NCBI GenBank assembly: GCA_000727475.1
Contig: KL647291.1
Coordinates: 2,482,973 to 2,546,972, forward strand
Length of the DNA stretch: 64,000 bases
From: Sarcocystis neurona
Lineage: Eukaryota; Apicomplexa; Conoidasida; Eucoccidiorida; Sarcocystidae
Direction: 5' to 3'
This document shows positions 32,752-44,613 of the stretch, one piece after another (within the stretch, counting starts at the first letter, position 1; every line of letters starts with the position of its first letter). Made by a program: the position numbers and the translations under genes. The notes under the pieces were generated by a model. The model did no database searches. It saw only the letters and a program-made list of their open reading frames with translations, and had not been told where the DNA came from.

Positions 32752-35700
32752 TCAGGCGCGTAACCTAAAGTCTGAAGCCGCAGATTTTTTGGGTGATGGA
32801 CTGCCCTGCTGCGCACGTGCCATATTCTCATTGCTGGCGTGCAGCGCCTCCCTCTTCATGCCGTGCCTCGCTGCATACATATTTGTGTGTCTTTTCTGTT
32901 CTTCCTCATATTCGGAGTCGGACTGCCTGAAGCAGTCCCCTAGCTCAGGCATCGTCGCAGCAGCACGAGACTGCGCGACAGCAGCTTGAGATCGGTGGTG
33001 AAGTCGCACTTTTTCTGTTTCCTTTGACGAATACGAATCCTGCCTGTCACTTTCCAAGCCACACGAATGCAGCAGATGACTCTGCGGCGTATCTGTTTGA
33101 AGAGTTGACTCAGTTACAGTAACTCCAGCAGCATCCCCGCAGCTTCCGCTTGAAAGAGAATACCCGCGAAATTTCCTGATAGTGCGGCTGGTCGCTTGTG
33201 TCTTTTTGTCTTCTGTTTGCTCCTGTTTCCGATCGAACTCTGTACGGAATGGCTGACGCGCGCCTGCCAGCGCTGCTATGGTTGCTTGCTGTTGACGAGC
33301 GGTGCTACGCTGGCGCATTCGCCCACCTTGTGCGGTCCTATCTGTCTGTTCAGGACAGTCTGAAAGGGCAGCTAGCAACTCTGTGTCTCTTTTGCTGGGG
33401 GTTCCTTCTCTTTGATACTCCTCCGCTCCGCGTACAGAGTGCGTCGGGTGGTGGAGGACTGCAGCGGCTGCCGTGGACGTGGTGGAGAAGCTACTCCTGT
33501 CGCTGCCTCCCGCTTGCTCTGCGTCACGAGGAGTAGAAGCAGCAGCAACTCGCGTGGCTCGCAGCCGTTGCATTTCAGTCTCTAATAAGTCCTCCATAGA
33601 GTAGGCGGCGCTAAGGAAAGATATTTCCGATCTGCACGAGTCTGCGGACTTCCTGCAGCAGCGGTCGAAGGCTTCTCTGCACCCTGTGTTCTCTTCCTCA
33701 TGTCTCCCCGTCTCGTTTCCTTCCACTTCAAGCATGCGGAAGAGCCGGTCTACCTCGCTGTCTTGCTGTTGCTCTTCGCTTTCGTGTTGTTGCTGCTGCC
33801 GCACAATATCTGCACTACGCGCACCAGAACGCTCTCTGTAGACCGAAAGAGAACACCCCTCCCCTGCTGCCGCATATTTGTCAAGATGCTGGGAAAACAG
33901 CGCCGCAGCGCTGCTGTGCGCTGCTTCAGAAGACGCAGCAGCTATTGTTCCTGCTGTCTCGTTTAATAGTGCAGTCATGTGCAGGGAGTTCCTCATGTCC
34001 GCCTGTGGGCGTGCTGCTGCCTCTGCTTGTAGAGGTGTGCGGCTTCCTCTCTGTGATAGAGCCGCCGCTGCTTTTCCTTCTACCGTCCCCTCTGTTTCGT
34101 TCATGTGGTCCTTTGTCTTCGCTGCTCTTATCTTCTCCGACTCGGCAGAACAGCTTTGCTCATGCATGATGCCACGCCGGCCACTGGTCTCCGGACTGCT
34201 GCAGCTCTGTCGGCTGCTGCTCTGCCTGCTACAGCCGTTCCGGCTGCTTCTCAAGTAGAACTCTTCCTTTTCGCAGCAGAAAACTGCAGAGGGTTGCAAC
34301 CGCTGCTGCCGCACACCCTCTAAGCAGCAGAGCTTTTGGTGCTGTTTTGCCTGTTGCTGCTGCTGTTGGTGCTGGTGCTGCTCCTGTTGCTGTTGGTGCC
34401 TCTGCTGTTGGTACCTCTGCTGTTGATGCTTGTGCTGCTGGTCTTGGGGCTTGTGCTGTTGCCCTTGCAGCTCCTGGTGCTTGTGGTGATGCTGATGCTG
34501 CTGATACAGGAGCCGCCGCTGGTAGCGCTGCTGCTCCTGTGGCTGCAGAGGCTGGTGCTTCTCGTATTGCTGTTGCTGCTGGAGCTGCAGCTGCAGATGC
34601 TCTTGTTGGCACTTCGGAGAGTAGTGCTGCTGCTGCTGCATTCCGGGGAAGGAGCAACTCTCTCCCTCCTCTAAATTTATGTGATAAGGATACTCGGAAT
34701 CTCGACAGCTTCTGACGTACCCAAAGCAGTGTCCCGGTGTTCTAGCACCGTAGTTGCTGCTGTCACGCTTTGCTTTGGCTGCTTTGTCCAATGCTGCTTT
34801 CTTCGCATTTGCCGCTGCTTTCATAGTTGCTGCTGCGCTGACGTCTGTCTCGTTGGCCCCCGCGTCTGAGGTTGTAACTGCAGTTGTTTGTCCCGTCTCC
34901 GCTCTCACACGCGCTGTCCCTTTTTCTTCTTCCTCTACAAGATACTTGTCTTTCGGTCGGCATGCCCTCTGTTGTGTACCACGCATTCCGGCGTTGGTTC
35001 TCGTCTGCTGCTGGTGCTGCAGCTGCGGCACAGAGCCACCGCGCTGCGCAACTGCCTCGTGCTCCCCCCACTTGTCTACTCTTTCAGCCTCGCTGTCTTG
35101 GGTGTCTCCTTCTCCCGGCCGTCGTACAGAGGATTCTTCTTCTTTTCTCCATTCCCTCACTTGTTCGCACATTTGTCCTTTCCTCTCCTTAATCCCTCCT
35201 CGTCGTTTGAAAAAGTAATGTCCTAAAACTGCATCATCTCCCCACGTGGACGGAGTTGTCAGCTGCGAATGCCTGCTGCTCCGCTCTCCTCCGGGTGTAG
35301 CACTCCCGGCATTACCAGCTGCTGCGGTAGCCGCATTAGTCTCAGGGGGAGTAGCAGAAGCGGGAGCCGAGGCAGAAAGAGAAGCAACACCACCAGCACT
35401 GCGTGCAGCAGCACCCGAAGCAGGTGTGCATGTCACCGTGTCGCTTACGTTCGGATCTTGGCGAATGCATGCGCCAGACTGTACGCATCTGCAGCCGTTA
35501 CAGGAAGTAATACTTTTTCTCAGGTGCTGCTGCTGTGAATTCCATTCTATCTGACTGGCTTGTTCCTGCTTCCTAGGCGCCTCGCTAGCTCCTGCTGTAG
35601 GAGTAGAGGGACGTCCGACACTTCCCCGGTCGTCTTCTTCAGCGGAAGACAAAGAGCGTGAGCACGTTTTAAGCTGCTGCTGCAGCAGTGCGAGAGATAC

Positions 35701-36738
35701 TTGTGTGCTACTGTCGTCGTTGCTGCCGCTGTTGCTACGATTGTTCTTGCTGCTGCTGTTGCTCTTACCGCTGCTGGTGCCATGGACCCTGTTATTGCTG
35801 CCACTAGTGCTGATGTTGTAGCTGCTGCTGTGGCTGATGCTGCTGTCGCCACTGCGTCCACTTTTGAAGCAAAGCACTTGGTCGCCGTATGCTTTAGTAT
35901 CGTAGGGGCTGCTTGCTGCTGCTGCTTGGCTGCTGGTGCACCTTTTGCAACTGCCGCTCCTGCCACTGCTGCACCGTTCTTGCTGGACGGTAGTAGTCGT
36001 TGTGCTGCCCGGATGCACAGCACAGCAGGCGTTTCCCTCTGCCGCTGTTGCAGCAGTAACGCAGGTGCTTTTCTCTCTTGGTGTTGCTGCCGGAACAGTG
36101 GGGGAGTATGCGCAGCCTGCAGTTGTTGGATTACTGGCTAGCTGCATGTCCCTGTCGCCTGCGGCAGCAGGAGCGCAGGCGGAGCAGCCCATATTCGTCG
36201 CTGTGAGTGTAGCCGCACCTGATTCTGCTGCAGCAAAGAAAGAAGTGCTTCTGCCTTTTAGGTCGGCAGTATCAGACCTAGAGAGAGAGGGAATGTCTCG
36301 CGCTGCTGTTCTCTCTGCTGCTTCTTGCTCGTCTGCCGCTGATTCGGCTGTAAAATGGGAAGAGCTCCGGATGTGCGGGCTCCTTGCTGCACCAAAAGCG
36401 TTAGGCGCTGCAGATGTTCCCTCCGTAGACGAGAGAAGGGGAGAGGAAGAAGCCGGAGGAAGAGGATGAAGAGGACGATGAGTAGTAGGAAAAGACGAGA
36501 GAGAAGGAACAGAAGAGAAGGAAGAGCGAGGGTGAAGACAAGGGATAGAAGAAGAAGTAACACCGGCTGAAGCGAATGCATAAGTAGACGACGATGAAGA
36601 AGGGGAAAGCGAGACAGTTTTCTGCATGCGCTTGCGAAGCTGCTGCATGACGTGGGGCATCTGCAATTGTAGCAGCTGCAGCAGCTCCTGTCGTGCCGCA
36701 CGTTCTCCGGCGAGTTCATCTTGAAGTGATATCAGTTT
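32752..36738 (-). CDS. Terminal exon of the large - strand gene, 1328 codons
   Basis: The acceptor TCTCGTCTCCCTGCTGGACAG ends at 36739. The exon opens with the end of the coiled coil (KLISLQDELAGERAARQELL) and then becomes low complexity: Ser/Thr/Ala (about 60-600), a Gln/His block at about 735-800 (34.33-34.53 kb), and charged and Gln-rich sections. One of these sections contains DSEVDRLFRMLEVEGNE, near residue 1020. The stop follows SDFRLRA at 32752-32754. The long frame crosses much non-repeat DNA where the other frames close, which supports coding. Confidence 0.7.
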   Translation of the reverse strand, partial: KLISLQDELAGERAARQELLQLLQLQMPHVMQQLRKRMQKTVSLSPSSSSSTYAFASAGVTSSSIPCLHPRSSFSSVPSLSSFPTTHRPLHPLPPASSSPLLSSTEGTSAAPNAFGAARSPHIRSSSHFTAESAADEQEAAERTAARDIPSLSRSDTADLKGRSTSFFAAAESGAATLTATNMGCSACAPAAAGDRDMQLASNPTTAGCAYSPTVPAATPREKSTCVTAATAAEGNACCAVHPGSTTTTTVQQERCSSGRSGSCKRCTSSQAAAASSPYDTKAYGDQVLCFKSGRSGDSSISHSSSYNISTSGSNNRVHGTSSGKSNSSSKNNRSNSGSNDDSSTQVSLALLQQQLKTCSRSLSSAEEDDRGSVGRPSTPTAGASEAPRKQEQASQIEWNSQQQHLRKSITSCNGCRCVQSGACIRQDPNVSDTVTCTPASGAAARSAGGVASLSASAPASATPPETNAATAAAGNAGSATPGGERSSRHSQLTTPSTWGDDAVLGHYFFKRRGGIKERKGQMCEQVREWRKEEESSVRRPGEGDTQDSEAERVDKWGEHEAVAQRGGSVPQLQHQQQTRTNAGMRGTQQRACRPKDKYLVEEEEKGTARVRAETGQTTAVTTSDAGANETDVSAAATMKAAANAKKAALDKAAKAKRDSSNYGARTPGHCFGYVRSCRDSEYPYHINLEEGESCSFPGMQQQQHYSPKCQQEHLQLQLQQQQQYEKHQPLQPQEQQRYQRRLLYQQHQHHHKHQELQGQQHKPQDQQHKHQQQRYQQQRHQQQQEQHQHQQQQQQAKQHQKLCCLEGVRQQRLQPSAVFCCEKEEFYLRSSRNGCSRQSSSRQSCSSPETSGRRGIMHEQSCSAESEKIRAAKTKDHMNETEGTVEGKAAAALSQRGSRTPLQAEAAARPQADMRNSLHMTALLNETAGTIAAASSEAAHSSAAALFSQHLDKYAAAGEGCSLSVYRERSGARSADIVRQQQQHESEEQQQDSEVDRLFRMLEVEGNETGRHEEENTGCREAFDRCCRKSADSCRSEISFLSAAYSMEDLLETEMQRLRATRVAAASTPRDAEQAGGSDRSSFSTTSTAAAAVLHHPTHSVRGAEEYQREGTPSKRDTELLAALSDCPEQTDRTAQGGRMRQRSTARQQQATIAALAGARQPFRTEFDRKQEQTEDKKTQATSRTIRKFRGYSLSSGSCGDAAGVTVTESTLQTDTPQSHLLHSCGLESDRQDSYSSKETEKVRLHHRSQAAVAQSRAAATMPELGDCFRQSDSEYEEEQKRHTNMYAARHGMKREALHASNENMARAQQGSPSPKKSAASDFRLRA

Positions 36739-39700
36739 CTGTCCAGCAGGGAGACGAGAGCGGGGAAAAATGAAGAATGGCACGAGGCTTGACTCCAACA
36801 ATCACATTCAGATGTGCTATCACAAGCGGTACACGACAGACGGGGTACAGCCACTTATGAAATACCTACGTGTATGCGCAGGAAAAGAAATACCTATACG
36901 CATATATTACCTATACGCATATATATATATATATATATATGTATACGGGAAAACAGATGCGTCCACACAGCACCGCTGTTGCTGTGGCAGAAGGCGCCTC
37001 TGGGAATTAAAGAAGACACAGCAGAAGGAAAAAGAAAGGAGGAGACTGTGATTCCACCTGTGCGTGTTTATACGTATACACGTACGTGAGTACAATGTTT
37101 ACCGCACGACAGGCGTAGAACTCGAAGTAGAAAGTCGCAGCAGCAAAAGAAAGCCGACGTCACAACTCAACATCAGAGGACTGCATGTGACTGAGGCCCA
37201 AACACTGGTTTCTTTCCTCTGCGTATATACAAATGTGTGCGACACGTTCTCATCCCTCTCTCTGAAAAGGCACATATATACACATATATATGTATATCTA
37301 CAAGCGAAAGTGAATCCACAAACCGTCTACACCTACTCTTGTACAACAATCTATAGGTAAGGATCCGTTGCTCATGTTCTTCTTCTACATCTACGCAGTC
37401 GCGCACGTACATATTCATGTGTATATGCGTATATGCGTATGCTTATCGGCACTCAAGGAAAAATACGCAGTCGCTTCCTATCTACTGTTGTGAGATATCC
37501 ACTTGTTTCCGCAGATATTATTCCTGCGTGTGTACGCACGAAGGCATACATGTCAAATTACTTATAGCTATGCACGTGTAGATAGGCGTGTAGATTTGTC
37601 CGTGGGCAAACATATGTATCCATCTATGCGGCTGCGTGTACACAATGTTTTCTGCACTAGTAGAGAAATACATATGTACATACACACATACAGAGGGATG
37701 TGCATAATTGTGTTGTACTGTGTGAACAGGTGCACAAGTATGGGCGTGGGTACAAACTTCTGTGTAAGTGCGCATTCCGCACGCTGCTTTGTGCTGCTGC
37801 CGCGGTGCTTGCATCGCGGCTGCTGTCGCTGCATGCAGCGGAGGTAACAGGAGCATTAGCAGTCGGCCCTTGTTGAACGCTGTGGTTTCCGGCCGCATGT
37901 TTCTTGCAGTAAGACGTCTTCACGAACGCTGCTCAATTCATGAGGACACACACATGTTCGTGTGGACGTGTATCTGCGCATTACTAGATATGCATGTATA
38001 CCTGCTGCGTAGACGTTCTCCCCAACGTCAGCTACGTTCTGCTAGATAAAGCAGATATACGAAACCACCTGCATTGATTTACGTTAAAGTTACTTCTTGT
38101 CCCTCTAAAAGACTCTCGGATCTCTCACCGTGGGGCTAGTCACACTGTCAGTTTACTCGTGTAAGCACTTACACAGGAGGCTGCATCTATTGGTGTGCAC
38201 CACGGTGCCTGTTAATCTTTTGCAAACTTTGGAAGAAAACCCCACGCACATCCTGGACGGACGTATTCATTTTGAAAACATACATATATACATATATATA
38301 CAGAAAGAGAGGGAGAGAGAGAAAGACGGGAGAGAGAGAGATACGCGTGCATACCCGTGTGCGCTACGTATGTGAAACACTCTTGAAATAGTAGTATTGC
38401 CACTTAGCCTCATCTTGATACCGCTCGCGGCTCGTCTTCACACGTACGCGAGGTACAGGCACGTGTACAATACCCACCTAATGCGTGTATATGCACGTAC
38501 ATGTGTTGACGCGTATGTACGCACGCATGTCTGTAAACACGTATGAATATATGTATGTACGTTCACGTGTGCATGCGTGTACGCCCATACATCAAGCACA
38601 CATTTGCAGACATATCCACGTACAGATGCACATATTCATACACGTATAACGCATGTGTAGACTTGTGTGCTTCTCTCTGCGCATACACGCATGTATGGTT
38701 TTTCCCAGCAGAAGTACGAAGTCCCAGATACATATCACTTCACACGTGCCTTGAAGACATTTTAATCCTTGTAGAGTTGCCGGTGATTATGTCTTAATAG
38801 AGGGGGGCCGCAGCGGCAGCACCACCACCTGCGGCAAGTGGGCTCCAGCAGCAGCCGCACCGAGGTACGGCCTCGCTTGTCAAGCAAAACAGCGTCAAAG
38901 TCAGCAACAGCCGCAGGAGAATGCGCAGCAGCAAAGGCAGGAGGCGTATGAGGAGGAGCAACAGCATCCGAAAGGCGCCAGCGGCGCCCTCGCGCAGCAA
39001 CAGTAGGGGCGCCCGCAGCAGCGGCGGGAGTACCAGCAGTGACAGCAACGTAATACCTGTGCGTAGTGCTTTGCTTGTGCATCTGTTTGTGTTCGTCGTC
39101 GGCGCAGCGCTTCCATCCTCCGCAGGTAACACACAAGCTGTTGCTGCTGCTTCTCACTGCTTTTCTTTTCCGTGGCAAGCTGCTCCTTCAGCTCTGCTAC
39201 GTGCAGTTGGAGCTGCCGCAGTTGCTGCACTGCTCGTACACGAGCAGATAGAGAAGCATAGAGCACGATGCAAGGGATGAAGCAGCGTATACACATGCTT
39301 CGTTGTTCAACGACGGAGACCAAATGCTGCTACTATTGCAGTTGCAGCACGAACAGTACTGTGCTCTGGAGACCAGGTGCACGGCAGCAACACCAGCGAC
39401 GCCAAAGAGGGTTGCCGCATTGAAAGTGGGGGCAGCAGCAGGATCACTTTTGCTTGGACAAAAGCAGCAGCAGCAGCACTACCGACATGCCTCTGCATGC
39501 AACGTTAAACTTCTGTGCCCACCGCAGCTTGTGCAGAGAGGTGTACACACGCGTTAGATACAGACGCACGCAGCTACACCCCACTCTCGCTTGCTCCCTG
39601 TGCCCCCTGTCTGCATCGCCCTGTCTGCATCAAAGGTGTGCTCGCGAGTGGGCCGGCTTCTGCATACAAATATACGTATATACATACATGTGGACACATA

Positions 39701-42700
39701 TGTGAAAGTGCTTCTTCGGTTGCTTTACCGCAAGAGCAGCAGCAGCGGCAGCACAAGACAAAAGGTGGAAGTGCGGGACACTCAACAACAGTGGCCCCTG
39801 TCACACACCAACTGATTACAGATGTAAGAACTGCAGCACCAGAATTACCCCACATAGCAAGAGGTATCCGAAGCCGCCAGCCTTCCCCCGTGACACATAC
39901 GGACGCCGGAGTAGAAAATTGTCCACTTGTTGTGACGACGTGGTCTGGGATGCAAGAGGAGCAGCAGCGTGTCTGTGTAAAAGTGACAGCCGCGTGCGCG
40001 CTGCCTTGCATGACCACTTGCTTCGGCTCTTCTTCGCACACTTTTCCTTATCAGAAATGTAGCAGGTGCAGCGATTCCATAGAAAACTCCGGCGGCTACA
40101 CTAGCACCACGTTCCTGTGCGTGTGGCCTCGGAGCAACCCACATGTATGTACATATATATTTATATGGATTTTGTATGTACTTAAGATGTTGTGGTACAT
40201 ATAGGTATGTATTTATGTATATGCCACGCAGGCCCGTGTCGCGTATATACATATCTGTAGAAGTCTGTTGAGGAAGACACTCTTCAAAGGCTTGACTCTA
40301 GGCAGAGACATGTGTATATATCTGTACGTACTCAGAAACGCGTGTAGGCAGGTGTATGTAGAGATGCTTCAAGTCTGCGAACAACAACAAAAAAGTCTTC
40401 AACTGCGTATATACACATGTGTTTGTGTGGTGTGCCTATCTCGATAGGCGGATTCGTGCAGTCGTGTATTTGTATGTGTGCACACTGCATAAGCAATGCT
40501 TACCTTTGGCTTTGTTGAATGCCTTGAGGCTCTCTACTTCTCTCTGGTGCTCCTTCTGCACCTGGAGTGCACTGCCTTCCTGCTGCTCCGGGCACGCACT
40601 GCGCTCTTTGTTTTGAGTTGCTGCTGCAGCAACAAGGCACAGGGGCTACTAGTACCACCTACATACTTAGTACATTCGTGCGGGCAACTACAGAGCGTCT
40701 ACGGATATAAACGTGTGAAGCTATATATATGTAGCTGCTTGTTGATGACAGCACACACAAAGAAAAACGCAAACAGCGTACTTATATATACATATATCTA
40801 CAGACTGTCGTGTCGCAGCAGTTCACACGCAACAGCAGACCTCTTGTGTGAATCGAATTTATAAGGCGCTGCATGTCGCTGATGCTGTGGCTGCTGTACC
40901 CGTGCTGCAGCACCGCTGCTGCAGTTGCTGAAGCGGGTATTCTTCCCGATACTTGTTGCTGCTGCTGTGGCACTGTTGCATGTATAGGGCAGCGGCAGTT
41001 GCCAGTGCATGCTGTTGCTGCTGAGGTCGCAGCTGCTGCCGCCAACGCACGCTGTTGCTGCTAGCTGTGCAACCGTTGTTTTAGAGTCGTGCTTCTGCGG
41101 ATCCAAATGCGTACTGCTGCTGCTGTGGCAGCAACTGTGCATCCAGCAGCTGCCACTGTTGCGCGTGTACCGTGTGCTCTGACAGGTGCTTTTAAAGAAA
41201 GAGTCGGCTGCAGCAGCTGCTTTGAGGGAGATTCCTTCTCCTGGCGCCTGCTTTCGAACTAGCACACGTGCGACTACAAGAGTGTGAGTGTAGCAGCAGC
41301 TTTCAGTTCTGTAGCTACAATATTTCGGCAGCAGCAGTCTCATCTAGCGACATGCACCTCTGCAAGCAAAACAAAACGTGTTGACGGCGATATGCCTACT
41401 GAAAGTTCCATGTGTGTGTGTCGAAGTAGCTGGTGGCCACAGCGATGTTCGCTGCTTCAGCTGTTACGCTGCTGTAGTGCCCTACTGCTGCAGCAGCTGC
41501 TGCTGCAACATCATTGGTGCTTCTACTGCTGCATCCGTCCTGCTGCTATAGCGTACTGCTGCTGCTGCCACAACTGCGGGGCTAGTGCTGGGTCCTGTCG
41601 CCGCTGGTGTCACCCTGCTGTAGCGGCTGTCGACACTAATAGAAGGTGTCCCTTCTGCCGCGAAATCATAGTGGCATGCATGCATTAGTCCCTATACACT
41701 CATCTTCCGATAGTGCCACGCCACCGACGAAACATCTTCCCCTTCTCTGCAACAAATCGGTAGTGTAGCATATATGACTGAAACAGTTTTGGACGCTCTA
41801 CCTACAGCCTCGGACCTCTCAGCATCTTTCCTCCTTGCAGCAGCAAATGACAGAGAACAACCTGCAACAGCAAGCACCTCCCATCCTGGCAGCAGCACCA
41901 GCCTTACTGTATGGCGAAACGTGCAACTGTTTGCGGCGGTAGCGAAGTTTTGCTGCTGCTGTAGTTACTGCCGTCCCTGTCACTGCAGATGGGCGCGGGT
42001 GCGTTGCTACAGAAACAGGGCGACACTCGTATTGGAGAAGCAGCAACAAGACTTGTTGAACCAGCAGCACGAAGGAGGCCGCTAGCACAGCAGCAGCAGC
42101 AGCAGCGTGGGAATGGCAGCAGCGGCAAAACTCGGCGACTGCGGGGAACAACTGCCAAGTTAATCATATCGTTGGGCCGCTGCTGCCGTTGCTGGAGCGT
42201 GCGCGCAGATGCAGTGTACCAGTTGTTTCATCAGTAGCACCCACTGGTGAAGCAACGACACCATGCGCGCTGCCTCATTGTGTGGACCTCCTGTTGCAGT
42301 ACAATATTGCTGTCGCGGGTTCAGCAAGCTGCTATTGCTGCAACAGGACGTTGGTAGTCCTGCGGGGCAGCAAGCGGTAGCTCTTCATGTCGGTGCTCCA
42401 GCAGGATGCTTCTCTTTTGCCGCTGCTGCTGCAGCAGGTTGCTGCATGTAACATCACTAGCCCCACGAAAAGCTGCTACTGCCGTTTCTGCTGCAGGAGC
42501 GGAAGTTGCTGAGCTGCTGCTGCTATTGATGTCCCTGCTGCAGCAGTGACCTGCAGTGACCCGTTGTTGTTTAGCACGTACCTTGGTCTTCTTTGCGATT
42601 GGATGTGTCCGCAGCGGAGGCGGCAGAAAGGACGGTATTAAGGCGCTGTTTCAGATGCTGAACTTCTGCTGCAAGCCTTTCATTTTCTTCTTCTTTGCTG

Positions 42701-43578
42701 CTGCACGCAACTGCTGTTTGCTGCTGCTGTTGCTGCAGAAGGGCAAAGTCAGCCGATAAAGTATCGTATGCTGCTTTGCTCACGCTGCTCCCTTGCAGCT
42801 CCTCTGCCTTCTGCGTCGCCGCATGCAAATCTGTCTGCAGCTGGGTGTAGGCAGCAGCGCACAGAGAAGCTTGCGCATGTATACAAACCTAGTTGTACAG
42901 GTCAATGTGTGTTGAGGAATACATTTGCGGGTAGAAGAAATACTTCATATCTGAATACAAACGACCACGTACAATTACACAGCGAACTCCACCGGTGCAC
43001 TCTGGTCAACTACACATACCACTGGAGCTTTAGTTGTATTCACACGTCTCTGTCTCTGTCCCTCTCAGTCCACACATGCATATAGATATATCTGTGTGCA
43101 TTCGTAGATGTGTAAAAAGACAGCTGTGTAGCGCTGTGTGTGTGTGTATACATATACGTCGCCGTCACTCCCTCTCTATCTCAGTATACGCATAAATATA
43201 TATTTGTGAGCAAACATAGATGTGTAGCATTACAACTGCCTCGGCGTGCTGTGCGTGTGTACATCACTCTCTCTCTCGACATGCACACGTGTTCCGTATC
43301 CGCATGCGTATGCAAATGGGTAGCTGTACATCTGCCTTGGCGGATGTATACGTGTGTTCGTACAGAACTGCGCTACAAGCGTGCACGCCTATGTACTGTG
43401 TGCATACGTACACGTGAGTGCACATGTCCATATATATTTTTGAGGGACAGGAAGAAGTCTACGCCCACACAAAAGTACCACCAGAGACTTCCACCGTCAC
43501 GCACGAATCAAGCGAGCCCACGTGAGAGACATACAACACTCTGTCGGTGTGCAACACAAACATCGATGTGAGTAGGGT

Positions 43579-43609
<31 letters not shown>

Positions 43610-44580
43610 AAGCCTACAGCAGCATATCTATCTGTATACGTTATGTTTGTAAATACACTTGTACGTCGATACAAATACATGTATATATATGTACACATAT
43701 ATGTATAATACATTTGTACACACAGGTGTTTGTAGATATTGAGTGTCCATGCAGACATGTCCCTACTACGGGATTAATTACACCCGAAGACATACATTCG
43801 GTAGTGCAGCTGAGAAGCGTTCGTGGTCATTCACACATGTATACATAAAGAGAGAAGTACAAAGTTATATCTATATAAAGGAAAGCCTACAAATATTTAA
43901 AGGAGTACAGCGGTAGACCTGTGCGGAGAGAGGTTTGCAAATGTTTACACGCAGGCATACGTGTAGGTATGGTATATTGACACGGATGCAAAGGTAGATA
44001 CAGGATAGACTGTCTGTACACTGCTGGAGCGAAGGGTACATTCACAGTAACATACACGCACGTACCTCTTTTTCCTGTGAATTTATTTTTCTTTGCGTGT
44101 ACATAGAAAGACTATATAAGCCTGTCCATGGAATTGGCGAAAATACCTATAGATATATGTATATACTCTGACACGTATCTACCTACCTATATACATGTAT
44201 ATATATATATATACATATACATCTATGTGTGCATAAAACGGAAGGCGATCTAGCATGAGAACAAGGCTACCTGCACTCGATTCTTCACAATTAAGCTTTG
44301 TTTCCCTCACAACCACGTTTCTACATGAATACGTTGGCGTACTCGTATCTGTTCTACACATATATATATATATATACCTTAGCACCATTCTACATATGTG
44401 TACATCATCCTATGCAGGTATATCATTATATATGTGAAACGTGGGAGGTAGGCAAGACTACGCATGTACCTTGACACGCGCAGACTCACTTTTCTACGCA
44501 CACCTTTTCAAGATGCAAACAGAGTAGCAGACAAAGCGTCTGGTCCCGTGTGCATACATATGTACCTATCTGTCTATCTC

Positions 44581-44613
<33 letters not shown>

